The notes: a model not told the origin generated them from the letters alone. Shown: positions 1 through 6,054, counted from the first letter of the stretch. The stretch is 8,780 nucleotides of DNA from Pseudomonadota bacterium (GCA_008501575.1 QQUO01000086.1:1-8780), one strand, 5' to 3'. A program made the numbers and translations.

Positions 1-1
1 A

Positions 2-292
2 GTGGTGACCATGTGGTTTTATCTGGCCAGTTTTATGGGGGTGGTGTTATTGCTGTTGTGGTTTGTACTGCCCCATCCGATTGCTGATGGCAATTTTAAT
101 GTGTTATTAACCAATCCACTGTTGTTTTTAGCCGCCCACCGGCAAAGACCCGGGTTAACTGTGCGGTTTTTGATGGTCTGCCTGCTATTGTGGTTAGGAT
201 TTGCCATGTATTGGCAGGCGTGGTACTTACTGCCTTTGGCCGCCATTCATCTGTTGTTTTTATTAACTAAACGAGCTGATTACGCCGACTAA
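2..292 (+). CDS. small multi-pass membrane protein, possibly 5'-partial
   Basis: I do not recognise this protein. The reading frame is open from the window edge, so the true start may lie upstream; in-frame candidates inside the window are GTG at 2, GTG at 5 and ATG at 11. Up to 96 residues are visible. Three hydrophobic stretches at about residues 4-23, 55-71 and 74-89 look like membrane helices. Between the first two is a polar loop (about 25-54) with an Asn-Pro pair and the basic patch HRQRPG. The tail KRADYAD is charged. This suggests a small inner-membrane protein of unknown function. Its TAA stop (290-292) overlaps the stop of the convergent YigZ-family gene by 4 bases, leaving no room for a terminator between them. 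The hydrophobic pattern and the exact abutment with the neighbour favour a real gene, but the start and function are unknown. Confidence 0.55.
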   Translation: MVTMWFYLASFMGVVLLLLWFVLPHPIADGNFNVLLTNPLLFLAAHRQRPGLTVRFLMVCLLLWLGFAMYWQAWYLLPLAAIHLLFLLTKRADYAD

Positions 293-888
293 ATGGCCGG
301 ATCGTTCATAAAAACAATTTGACCTTTACTGGCATTTTGTAAATTGTCTTTGAATTGAGTTAAATTCTCATCCGGTATGATGACCTGCATATCTGCCCCC
401 TGGCTGTGAAAAGATTCTTGCTTGACTTGGCCATTAAACTGAGCGCTGAAAACATGGACACTCTGGCAATAAGCGAAGGGAACTTGAAGATGCACACATG
501 TTTTGGGCACATGCCATTTATAAGGGGCTGATTGAAGGTTTTTGGCAATTACGCCACCATAGGCACGCGCCAAACCACCGGTACCTAATTTTATGCCCCC
601 ATAAAGGCGAATAACCAGCGCCCCAACAGCATCAAATTGTGCCCCGTCAATGGCCGCCAACATGGGCATGCCAGCAGTCCCAGAAGGTTCACCGTCATCA
701 TTAAAACGGTACTGTTGTCCCAAACGATAGGCCCAACAATTATGGGTGGCTTGGGGGTCAGCAAAGCGACTTAAGCCTTGTGCAAAAGTCGCGATACTGT
801 CAATCGGAAAGCAGATACTGATGAATGTCGATTTCTTAATATCTTCTTGATATTGATGTGTTTTTATCAGATTCTTAAAGGTCGGCAA
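289..888 (-). CDS. yigZ: YigZ / IMPACT family protein (UPF0029)
   Basis: This 199-residue protein belongs to the YigZ/IMPACT family, whose bacterial members have no firmly settled role; the eukaryotic relative IMPACT modulates Gcn1/Gcn2 signalling. Family signatures are clear: DIKKSTFI near residue 17, ATHNCWAYR at about 47-55, DDGEPSGTAGMPM at about 64-76, and LYGGIKLGTGGLARAYGG at about 95-112. The C-terminal 70 residues correspond to the smaller ferredoxin-like DUF1949 domain. Length is normal for the family. The only workable start is TTG at 886-888: no ATG or GTG lies between it and the upstream in-frame stop at 937-939, and it places the first conserved motif at the usual distance from the N-terminus. 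The start lies 14 bases inside the preceding gene, with no clear Shine-Dalgarno, so translation probably depends on coupling. It is the last gene of the xseA run. Confidence 0.92.
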   Translation of the reverse strand: MPTFKNLIKTHQYQEDIKKSTFISICFPIDSIATFAQGLSRFADPQATHNCWAYRLGQQYRFNDDGEPSGTAGMPMLAAIDGAQFDAVGALVIRLYGGIKLGTGGLARAYGGVIAKNLQSAPYKWHVPKTCVHLQVPFAYCQSVHVFSAQFNGQVKQESFHSQGADMQVIIPDENLTQFKDNLQNASKGQIVFMNDPAI

Positions 889-1294
889 ATTCGTCAGGTA
901 TTGGGGTGTCGGGAAATTGTGTTTCGATAAACTTAATTAAAAACTCAGCTTCTTCAAACTGATCATTTTCAATGTATTGAGGCAAGGCTTTTACGGCTTC
1001 CTCACCTGTTTTATAGCGCATGGCAAATTTCATAAAATGGGGCGATCGTGCGGCAATTTCAGCCTGCTCTTCAGGACTGGGCCGCTCCGACATATCGATT
1101 TTATTCTTGTCATAAGAAACCACTTTAATTTCCGGTTCTGAATCGGTGGCTTTGTCAATAGTCACTGGTTCAGGGGTACTGGTACTGACTGGCTTGTCAC
1201 TGACTTGGGTCATTCTATAACCCAAAGCAACCGCAAAAATAATGGCAGCGATAATAACAAAACCAAAGACCATCGATTTAGACTGATTGGCCAT
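875..1294 (-). CDS. hypothetical single-pass membrane protein, 139 aa
   Basis: I do not recognise a family. Residues 8-27 form one hydrophobic helix preceded by a short N-terminus with a lysine (MANQSKSM), which looks like a signal anchor with the rest outside the cytoplasm. Residues 30-65 are rich in Pro, Thr, Ser, Asp and Lys and look like a flexible linker. Residues 72-139 are acidic and probably helical (SPEEQAEIAARSPHF, then ALPQYIENDQFEEAEFLIKFIETQFPD), ending in PIPDEFADL. The ATG start at 1292-1294 has a good Shine-Dalgarno, AGAGGA (plus-strand 1305-1310), 10 bases upstream. It sits 44 bases after xseA and its 3' end overlaps the YigZ-family start by 14 bases, so all three are probably one transcript. 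The strong ribosome site and long frame support a real gene. The helical tail might mediate protein-protein contact, but that is a guess. Confidence 0.8.
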   Translation of the reverse strand: MANQSKSMVFGFVIIAAIIFAVALGYRMTQVSDKPVSTSTPEPVTIDKATDSEPEIKVVSYDKNKIDMSERPSPEEQAEIAARSPHFMKFAMRYKTGEEAVKALPQYIENDQFEEAEFLIKFIETQFPDTPIPDEFADL

Positions 1295-1338
1295 AATAAT
1301 AGAATCCTCTTAATTTGAATGTTGGGTTAGAACATCTA

Positions 1339-2673
1339 TTAATCTAAACGTTCCACAATCTTGCTGAGAATTTTACCTGATTTAAGCTGGCTTGCAATGA
1401 TTTCGTTTTTTTCAACCTGTTTACTGTCGGTTATCACATCACCATTTTGACGTGTGGTGTAACTATATCCGCGGGTTAATACTGCCAGTGGGCTGAGTGA
1501 TGCCAATTGCCCGGCTTGTTGTTGCAAAGCGTGCTGGCTGAGTTGTTGCTTGTTGTTGATAAGGTGGGTCATAAGTTGTTGGTTGTGATTGAGTCTGTGT
1601 TGTAAACGGCTGATATCCGGTTGCAAAGACTTGAGCTGCGATTGACAATGGTTTAAGTCGGATTTGGCTTGTTCCTGGTGTTGGCTGATGGTGCGGTTTA
1701 ACAAATGACTGAGGTGGTTGAGCTGATGATGTTGTTGCGACAGACGGGTCTTGGGGTGTTGTTTTTGTAGGCGATGAGCTAAACCATCGATACTTTGTTG
1801 TTGTTTTCTGAGGTTGTTTTGGAACAATAAACTGAGATAATTTGACTGGTTAATTAACTGGTGTTTGTGTTCTAAAAACTGTCCGCTGAGACGTTCTGCG
1901 GCCGCGGTTGGGGTGATGACCATTTCATCGGCCGTTAAGTCGGCGATGCTGATGTCTCGCTCATGGCCGATGGCGGTCAAAATGGGGGTGTTTAAAGCAG
2001 CTATGGTGGTGGCCAGACGTTCGTCATTAAAACACCATAGATCTTCCTGGGAGCCACCACCACGGGTGAGCAATAATGTTTGGTGGTTATTTCGATCGGC
2101 ATTAGTCAGTGCCTGGATTATATTTTCAGCGGCGGTGGGGCCTTGCACTGTGGTTGGATATAAAGTGATGTTTATTAACGGGTTTTTTCTTTTAAGGACT
2201 TCTAAAATATCCTTTAAGGCGGCACCATGGGGAGAAGTGATAACGCCCAAATCATCAATCAGAGAAGGTAATTTCTGCTTATTGGCGGAATCAAATAAGC
2301 CCAGCGATTCCAATTTCTGTTTAAGTTGTTGAAACTGTTGCTGTAATCGGCCGCTGCCGGCATCCAGGGTTTTTAAGACATTAATTTGAACCGTTCCCCG
2401 GGGAGCGTACATCGACAGATAACCAAAAACGATGATTTCTTGACCATTGTCGCTGGTCATGGCATCCTGTTGCTTAAACATGACGCAGCTAATACTGGCA
2501 TGACTGTCCTTTAAGCTAAAATAACTGTGGCCGGCATGAGAACGAAAATAATCACTCACTTCGCCATTAAGCCAAAAGCTGTTCAGTTCTGACTTGAGTA
2601 AATTCCCCAAAGTTTGGTTTAGTTGTGATGGCGACAGTGGGTTTTGGGCATTGTTGGTCGAGTTTATATACAT
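1339..2673 (-). CDS. xseA: exodeoxyribonuclease VII large subunit
   Basis: The 444-residue large subunit of exonuclease VII, which with several XseB subunits degrades single-stranded DNA in both directions into oligonucleotides during repair. An N-terminal OB-fold (about 12-105) shows FWLNGEVSDY and GHSYFSLKD. The catalytic domain carries GVITSPHGAALKDI (143-156), RGGGSQEDLWCFNDE (204-218) and GHERDISIADLTADEMVITPTAAAE (236-260), followed by a long coiled coil (about 265-390) and the C-terminal LSPLAVLTRGYS (393-404). The coil is strikingly rich in Gln, His, Asn and Leu. The frame is open further upstream to 2805, but the ATG at 2671-2673 matches the family N-terminus and the usual length; the longer form would run into guaB. 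No Shine-Dalgarno is visible before this ATG. xseB is not in the window. The gene is divergent from guaB, an arrangement also found in other gammaproteobacteria. Confidence 0.97.
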   Translation of the reverse strand: MYINSTNNAQNPLSPSQLNQTLGNLLKSELNSFWLNGEVSDYFRSHAGHSYFSLKDSHASISCVMFKQQDAMTSDNGQEIIVFGYLSMYAPRGTVQINVLKTLDAGSGRLQQQFQQLKQKLESLGLFDSANKQKLPSLIDDLGVITSPHGAALKDILEVLKRKNPLINITLYPTTVQGPTAAENIIQALTNADRNNHQTLLLTRGGGSQEDLWCFNDERLATTIAALNTPILTAIGHERDISIADLTADEMVITPTAAAERLSGQFLEHKHQLINQSNYLSLLFQNNLRKQQQSIDGLAHRLQKQHPKTRLSQQHHQLNHLSHLLNRTISQHQEQAKSDLNHCQSQLKSLQPDISRLQHRLNHNQQLMTHLINNKQQLSQHALQQQAGQLASLSPLAVLTRGYSYTTRQNGDVITDSKQVEKNEIIASQLKSGKILSKIVERLD

Positions 2674-2688
2674 ATTTTCGGGTTTGTT

Positions 2689-2699
2689 TATGATAGAAT
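2689..2699 (+). promoter_or_regulatory. candidate -10 region for guaBA
   Basis: Two overlapping -10-like hexamers lie on the plus strand: TATGAT (2689-2694) and TAGAAT (2694-2699), each 5 of 6 to consensus. Neither has a convincing -35 at 16-18 bases upstream. Use of either would give a leader of roughly 25-38 bases before guaB. The first overlaps the predicted xseA -10 on the other strand. I see no match to the usual PurR operator. Confidence 0.35.
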
Positions 2700-2718
2700 A
2701 CGCCGCTAATTTTGCCAA
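2690..2718 (-). promoter_or_regulatory. predicted sigma70-type promoter for xseA
   Basis: On the minus strand, TTGGCA (plus 2713-2718, 5 of 6 to the -35 consensus) lies exactly 17 bases from TATCAT (plus 2690-2695, 5 of 6 to the -10 consensus). Transcription would start near 2683, only about 10 bases before the xseA ATG. That fits the lack of a Shine-Dalgarno and suggests a nearly leaderless mRNA. This is prediction from sequence only. Confidence 0.55.
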
Positions 2719-2721
2719 TCC

Positions 2722-2727
2722 AGGTGA
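2722..2727 (+). promoter_or_regulatory. guaB Shine-Dalgarno AGGTGA
   Basis: AGGTGA ends 5 bases before the ATG at 2733. It settles the guaB start at 2733 rather than the in-frame TTG at 2712, which lies upstream of this site. Confidence 0.8.
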
Positions 2728-2732
2728 CCACC

Positions 2733-4193
2733 ATGAGAATTGCATACGACGCCTTAACCTTTGATGATGTCCTGCTGGTTCCCGACTACTCTGACATCTT
2801 ACCAAAGGATGTTGATTTGTCTACTCAATTTACCCGCAACATTAAATTAAACTTGCCCCTGGTTGCAGCTGCCATGGACACCGTTACCGAAGCCCGCTTA
2901 GCCATCGCCATGGCACAGTTAGGGGGTATTGGCGTGATTCATAAAAACATGAGTTTAGAGCAGCAGGCAGCCCATGTGGCGCAGGTTAAGAAGTTTGAAT
3001 CCGGGGTTATTAAAGACCCCATTACCGTGGGACCTTATACCACTATACGTGAAGTTTTGGCGCTGACTAAAAAACATCAAATTTCAGGGGTTCCGGTGGT
3101 TGACAATGATGAGCTGGTCGGCATTGTAACCAGTCGTGATATGCGTTTTGAGACGGTTTTGGATGATCCGGTTCGAAATATTATGACCCGAAAAGATCGC
3201 TTAATAACCGTTGGGGAAGACGCTCAAGAGGATGAAGTGTTGGGTTTATTGCATCAATACCGCATTGAAAAAGTGTTGGTGGTTAATGACCAATTTGAGT
3301 TGAAAGGTTTAATCACTGTAAAAGACATTCAAAAAACCAAAGATTTTCCGTTTGCGGTTAAAGACAAGGAAGAACAGCTGCGGGTGGCTGCAGCGGTTGG
3401 TTCCGGTGGTGATACCGATGAACGGGTGGCGGCTTTGGTGGCAGCGGGTGTTGATGTGTTGGTGGTGGATACCGCACATGGGCATTCCAAAGGGGTGATT
3501 GATCGGGTTCGTAAAATTAAAAAACATTATCCGGATGTGGATGTGATTGCTGGTAATATCACCACCGGTGCGGCGGCCAAAGCATTGGTAGAAGCCGGTG
3601 CCGACGCGGTTAAGGTGGGAGTGGGTCCGGGATCCATTTGTACCACCCGTATTATTGCCGGTGTCGGTGTGCCGCAAATTTCAGCCATTGATGATGTTGC
3701 CAAAGCCCTGCGTGGAACCGGTGTACCTTTAATTGCTGATGGCGGGGTTCGCTATTCCGGAGATTTGGCAAAAGCCATTGTCGCCGGTGCTTCGTCGGTC
3801 ATGATGGGTGGTATGTTTGCCGGCACTGAAGAAGCCCCCGGTGAAGTGGAATTATACCAGGGCCGAACCTTTAAATCCTACCGTGGTATGGGTTCATTAG
3901 GGGCCATGGATAAAGGCTCTAAAGACCGTTATTTTCAGGATGAAGTGGATGCTGAAAAACTGGTCCCGGAAGGTATTGAAGGTCGGGTGCCTTTTAAAGG
4001 CCCCTTGGCACCTGTGGTGCATCAATTGGTGGGCGGTTTACGTGCCAGTATGGGGTATGTGGGCTGTCGAAATATTGAAGAAATGAAAACCAAACCAAAA
4101 ATGGTTCGCATCACCGCATCGGGTGTTCAGGAATCACATGTTCATGATGTGCATATCACCAAAGAAGCCCCCAATTACGGAACCCGAAGTTAA
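2733..4193 (+). CDS. guaB: IMP dehydrogenase
   Basis: The 486-residue enzyme oxidises IMP to XMP with NAD+, the committed step of guanine nucleotide synthesis in the cytosol. It begins MRIAYDALTFDDVLLVP, the typical N-terminus. The TIM barrel is interrupted by a CBS-domain pair at about residues 93-205, starting PITVGPYTTIREVLAL and VRNIMTRKDRLITV; this Bateman module usually binds adenine and guanine nucleotides and tunes the enzyme. GGIGVIHKN (64-72), DTAHGHS (246-252) and the loop GVGPGSICTTR (296-306) with catalytic Cys303 are intact, as are ADGGVRYSGD (335-344), the SYRGMGS segment (382-388) and the flap with EGRVPFKG (416-423). Length is close to the E. coli enzyme. The start is set by the AGGTGA ribosome site. 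guaA follows 9 bases after the stop, so the two genes form a guaBA operon. Confidence 0.98.
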   Translation: MRIAYDALTFDDVLLVPDYSDILPKDVDLSTQFTRNIKLNLPLVAAAMDTVTEARLAIAMAQLGGIGVIHKNMSLEQQAAHVAQVKKFESGVIKDPITVGPYTTIREVLALTKKHQISGVPVVDNDELVGIVTSRDMRFETVLDDPVRNIMTRKDRLITVGEDAQEDEVLGLLHQYRIEKVLVVNDQFELKGLITVKDIQKTKDFPFAVKDKEEQLRVAAAVGSGGDTDERVAALVAAGVDVLVVDTAHGHSKGVIDRVRKIKKHYPDVDVIAGNITTGAAAKALVEAGADAVKVGVGPGSICTTRIIAGVGVPQISAIDDVAKALRGTGVPLIADGGVRYSGDLAKAIVAGASSVMMGGMFAGTEEAPGEVELYQGRTFKSYRGMGSLGAMDKGSKDRYFQDEVDAEKLVPEGIEGRVPFKGPLAPVVHQLVGGLRASMGYVGCRNIEEMKTKPKMVRITASGVQESHVHDVHITKEAPNYGTRS

Positions 4194-4202
4194 GAGAGCC
4201 AC

Positions 4203-5753
4203 ATGGACATCAAACAAAGTAAAATCCTGATTATTGATTACGGTTCACAATATACTCAGTTAATTGCCCGGCGAATTCGGGAATTAAATGTCTATTGTGA
4301 AATCTATGCCTGGGATGTGAACACCCAAGACATCATAGATTTTGCACCATCGGGTATTATTTTATCCGGAGGTCCTGAATCCGTACATTTACCCGATGCA
4401 CCGCCGCTTAACAGTGATATTCTCAAACTCAATGTGCCGATACTGGGTATTTGTTATGGTATGCAGTTGCTTAATGTGCATTTTGGCGGACAGGTGGAAG
4501 CCTCTGATTTTAAAGAATTTGGTTATGCCGCTGTCGATTTAATGGCGCAATCAAAACTTATGGCGCAAGTGGATGACAATCACATCGATGTTTGGATGAG
4601 TCATGGTGATCAAATTAAAACTTTGGCGCCGGGTTTTAAATCAGTGGCCAAAACAGCAACCACTGCCGTGGCGGCTTTTGAGCATGACAGTGAAGCACTG
4701 TTTGGATTGCAGTTTCACCCTGAAGTTGAGCACACAGAGGGTGGGCGTGATATGTTGGCACAATTTGTGCACCACATCTGTGGTTGTGAAAAACAATGGA
4801 AAACCGACAATATTATTGACACCCATGTCGATAATATTCGTGCCCAGGTCGGTAATGACCAGGTACTTTTAGGCTTATCCGGCGGTGTCGATTCATCGGT
4901 GGTGGCGGCACTGTTACATCAAGCCATCGGTGATCAGTTGGTGTGTGTCTTTGTGGATACCGGTTTGTTGCGTTTTAAAGAAGGCGATGAAGTGATGCAA
5001 ACCATGGCCGATGAAATGGATATTCGGGTGATTCGTGTTAATGCCCAGGAACAGTTTTTCAAGGCATTAAAAGGTATTCACGATCCGGAACAAAAAAGAC
5101 GTGTCATTGGCGCACAATTTATTCGTGTATTTGAACGCGAAGCCAAACAACTTGATAATATTAAATGGTTGGCACAAGGCACCATATATCCCGATGTCAT
5201 TGAATCCGCCGGTGCCAGTACCGGCAAAGCCCATGTCATTAAATCACATCACAATGTCGGTGGATTACCGGCTGATTTAGCCCTGCAGTTAATCGAGCCC
5301 TTAAGGGATTTGTTTAAAGATGAAGTCAGAAAGTTAGGTGTGTCATTGGGTTTACCTGCAGACATGGTTTATCGCCATCCGTTTCCCGGTCCCGGTTTAG
5401 GGGTGCGAATTCTCGGAGAAGTGAAGGCCGAATATGCGGATATTTTAGCCCGGGCCGATGCCATATTTATTGAAGAGTTACGGCGCCATAATCTCTATGA
5501 TAAAACCAGCCAGGCTTTTGCCGTGTTTTTACCGATAAAATCGGTGGGTGTGGTCGGCGATCAACGCCGTTATGAATACGTGATTGCGCTGCGGGCCGTC
5601 GAAACCATTGATTTTATGACCGCTCGCTGGGCGCACTTACCCTATGACTTTATTGATCTGGTGTCACGCAGAATTATCAACGAGATTGATAAGGTTTCTC
5701 GTGTTGTTTACGATATATCAAGTAAGCCACCGGCCACCATTGAATGGGAATAG
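4203..5753 (+). CDS. guaA: GMP synthase (glutamine-hydrolysing)
   Basis: The 516-residue two-domain enzyme converts XMP to GMP using ATP and glutamine. The N-terminal class I amidotransferase (about 1-195) has the triad Cys84 in LGICYGMQ, with His172 and Glu174 in GLQFHPEVEHT. The ATP-pyrophosphatase domain starts at about 203 and carries the PP-loop LSGGVDSSV (225-233). KSHHNVGGLP (347-356) and HPFPGPGLGVRILGE (392-406) follow. The C-terminal dimerisation domain ends with KPPATIEWE, the usual GuaA terminus. It is somewhat shorter than E. coli GuaA but all conserved motifs are present. The ATG at 4203 is preceded by a GAGAG-type ribosome site that begins just after the guaB stop. The TAG stop at 5751-5753 is followed one base later by an unusual 294-nt block before tadA. 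Confidence 0.98.
   Translation: MDIKQSKILIIDYGSQYTQLIARRIRELNVYCEIYAWDVNTQDIIDFAPSGIILSGGPESVHLPDAPPLNSDILKLNVPILGICYGMQLLNVHFGGQVEASDFKEFGYAAVDLMAQSKLMAQVDDNHIDVWMSHGDQIKTLAPGFKSVAKTATTAVAAFEHDSEALFGLQFHPEVEHTEGGRDMLAQFVHHICGCEKQWKTDNIIDTHVDNIRAQVGNDQVLLGLSGGVDSSVVAALLHQAIGDQLVCVFVDTGLLRFKEGDEVMQTMADEMDIRVIRVNAQEQFFKALKGIHDPEQKRRVIGAQFIRVFEREAKQLDNIKWLAQGTIYPDVIESAGASTGKAHVIKSHHNVGGLPADLALQLIEPLRDLFKDEVRKLGVSLGLPADMVYRHPFPGPGLGVRILGEVKAEYADILARADAIFIEELRRHNLYDKTSQAFAVFLPIKSVGVVGDQRRYEYVIALRAVETIDFMTARWAHLPYDFIDLVSRRIINEIDKVSRVVYDISSKPPATIEWE
5746..5749 (+). promoter_or_regulatory. possible Shine-Dalgarno GGGA before the ATG at 5755
   Basis: GGGA inside the last guaA codons ends 5 bases before an ATG at 5755-5757. 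It could serve the 98-codon frame there or, under the insertion model, could be the original tadA ribosome site left behind. The present tadA start at 6048 has nothing as good. Confidence 0.3.
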
Positions 5754-5754
5754 A

Positions 5755-5761
5755 ATGAATG
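5755..5761 (+). repeat. left copy of 7-bp direct repeat ATGAATG
   Basis: ATGAATG begins one base after the guaA stop. An identical copy lies at 6048-6054, exactly at the tadA start. The copies are 293 bases apart and bracket the unusual block, so they could be a target-site duplication. A chance match is possible. Confidence 0.45.
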
Positions 5762-6051
5762 TTCTTGGGCTTTACGCTTCCGCTCCAAGCGCACGCAGCA
5801 CAGCTCCATCCTTGGAGACGCCATTCACTCTTTTCTGCGAAAAGAGTGCAAGCGGCCACTGCGAACATGGCTTATGTAATTGCACGAGCGACGGCATTCA
5901 TACATGCCATCTTTTACTACGTAAAAACCGGCATATATTCATTACCTGCTCTCGACGCTCTGTCATCACTGACGCTCTGCCTACCGATTTGGGTGAGGAA
6001 AAGGGAAACAATTATTCACTTTTAAATAGAGTTTTGATATTGATAAGATGA
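5755..6051 (+). CDS. doubtful 98-aa Cys-rich ORF between guaA and tadA
   Basis: An open frame starts at ATG 5755, one base after the guaA stop, and ends at a TGA that overlaps the tadA start codon (ATGA, 6048-6051). This is textbook operon spacing on both sides, with GGGA 5 bases before the start. The product would hold six cysteines (28, 36, 41, 43, 51, 65), several as GHCEHGLCNC, and no membrane helix. I recognise no domain. Against it are codon use unlike the neighbours, a second equally open frame in the same block, and the strong hairpins. It may simply be a fortuitous frame in an inserted repeat, though its translation could still carry ribosomes to tadA. Confidence 0.17.
   Translation: MNVLGLYASAPSARSTAPSLETPFTLFCEKSASGHCEHGLCNCTSDGIHTCHLLLRKNRHIFITCSRRSVITDALPTDLGEEKGNNYSLLNRVLILIR
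5826..5848. repeat. perfect 10-bp inverted repeat with 3-nt loop
   Basis: CACTCTTTTC (5826-5835), loop TGC, then GAAAAGAGTG (5839-5848). All ten pairs are Watson-Crick. This is the strongest local hairpin I found in the window. The following bases are not T-rich, so it is not a standard terminator. It could stabilise or punctuate the guaBA transcript, or be part of a repeat element. Confidence 0.8.
5912..5926. repeat. 6-bp inverted repeat with 3-nt loop
   Basis: TTTTAC (5912-5917), loop TAC, GTAAAA (5921-5926). It has the same short-loop design as the hairpin at 5826 but is weaker and AT-rich. Confidence 0.5.
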
Positions 6052-6054
6052 ATG
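6048..6054 (+). repeat. right copy of 7-bp direct repeat ATGAATG
   Basis: This copy contains the tadA start codon and second codon. It is identical to 5755-5761. Removing one copy with the block between them would place the tadA ATG one base after the guaA stop. Confidence 0.45.

Larger units (their letters stand above)
5754..6047 (+). other. atypical hairpin-rich guaA-tadA spacer, candidate inserted element
   Basis: This 294-nt block separates two genes that would be expected to sit close together. Its triplet use and texture differ from the flanking genes. It contains a perfect 10-bp hairpin (5826-5848), a 6-bp hairpin (5912-5926), smaller inverted repeats (5775-5791; 5804-5817; 5893-5908) and the direct repeat GACGCTCTG (5954-5962 and 5971-5979). 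The last 45 bases are AT-rich and may be native sequence upstream of tadA. The 7-mer ATGAATG brackets the block at 5755 and 6048. Two plus-strand frames stay open across it. One runs 5755-6051 (98 codons, six Cys, stop overlapping the tadA ATG as ATGA). The other runs 5759-6025 (88 codons). Neither resembles a known protein. No T-tract follows the hairpins, so a Rho-independent terminator is not supported. I favour a non-coding dispersed repeat over a gene. Confidence 0.5.

Noticed and set aside
1297..1341. 7-bp inverted repeat TAATAGA / TCTATTA around the xseA stop
   Set aside because: AT-only apart from one pair, with a 31-base loop and no T-tract; expected by chance in an AT-rich gap.
1865..2332. 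155-codon plus-strand frame inside xseA
   Set aside because: Antisense shadow of a well-conserved gene, with no ribosome site and no recognisable domain.
2712..2732. Upstream TTG start for guaB
   Set aside because: It lies before the AGGTGA ribosome site and adds seven residues absent from IMP dehydrogenases.
2674..2805. 44-codon N-terminal extension of xseA
   Set aside because: It runs antisense into guaB, passes over the predicted xseA promoter, and adds residues that the family lacks. The ATG at 2673 fits the family N-terminus.
3309..3677. 122-codon minus-strand frame inside guaB
   Set aside because: Shadow of the conserved IMP dehydrogenase barrel; His/Thr/Gly-rich composition is an artefact of reading the opposite strand.
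5826..5848. Rho-independent terminator of guaA
   Set aside because: The hairpin is strong but is followed by GCAAGCGG with no T-run on the plus strand.
5759..6025. 88-codon frame with a signal-like start (LPLQAHA) in the guaA-tadA spacer
   Set aside because: No ribosome site, no known family, and it competes with another open frame in the same block; best explained as chance in a repeat-like sequence.
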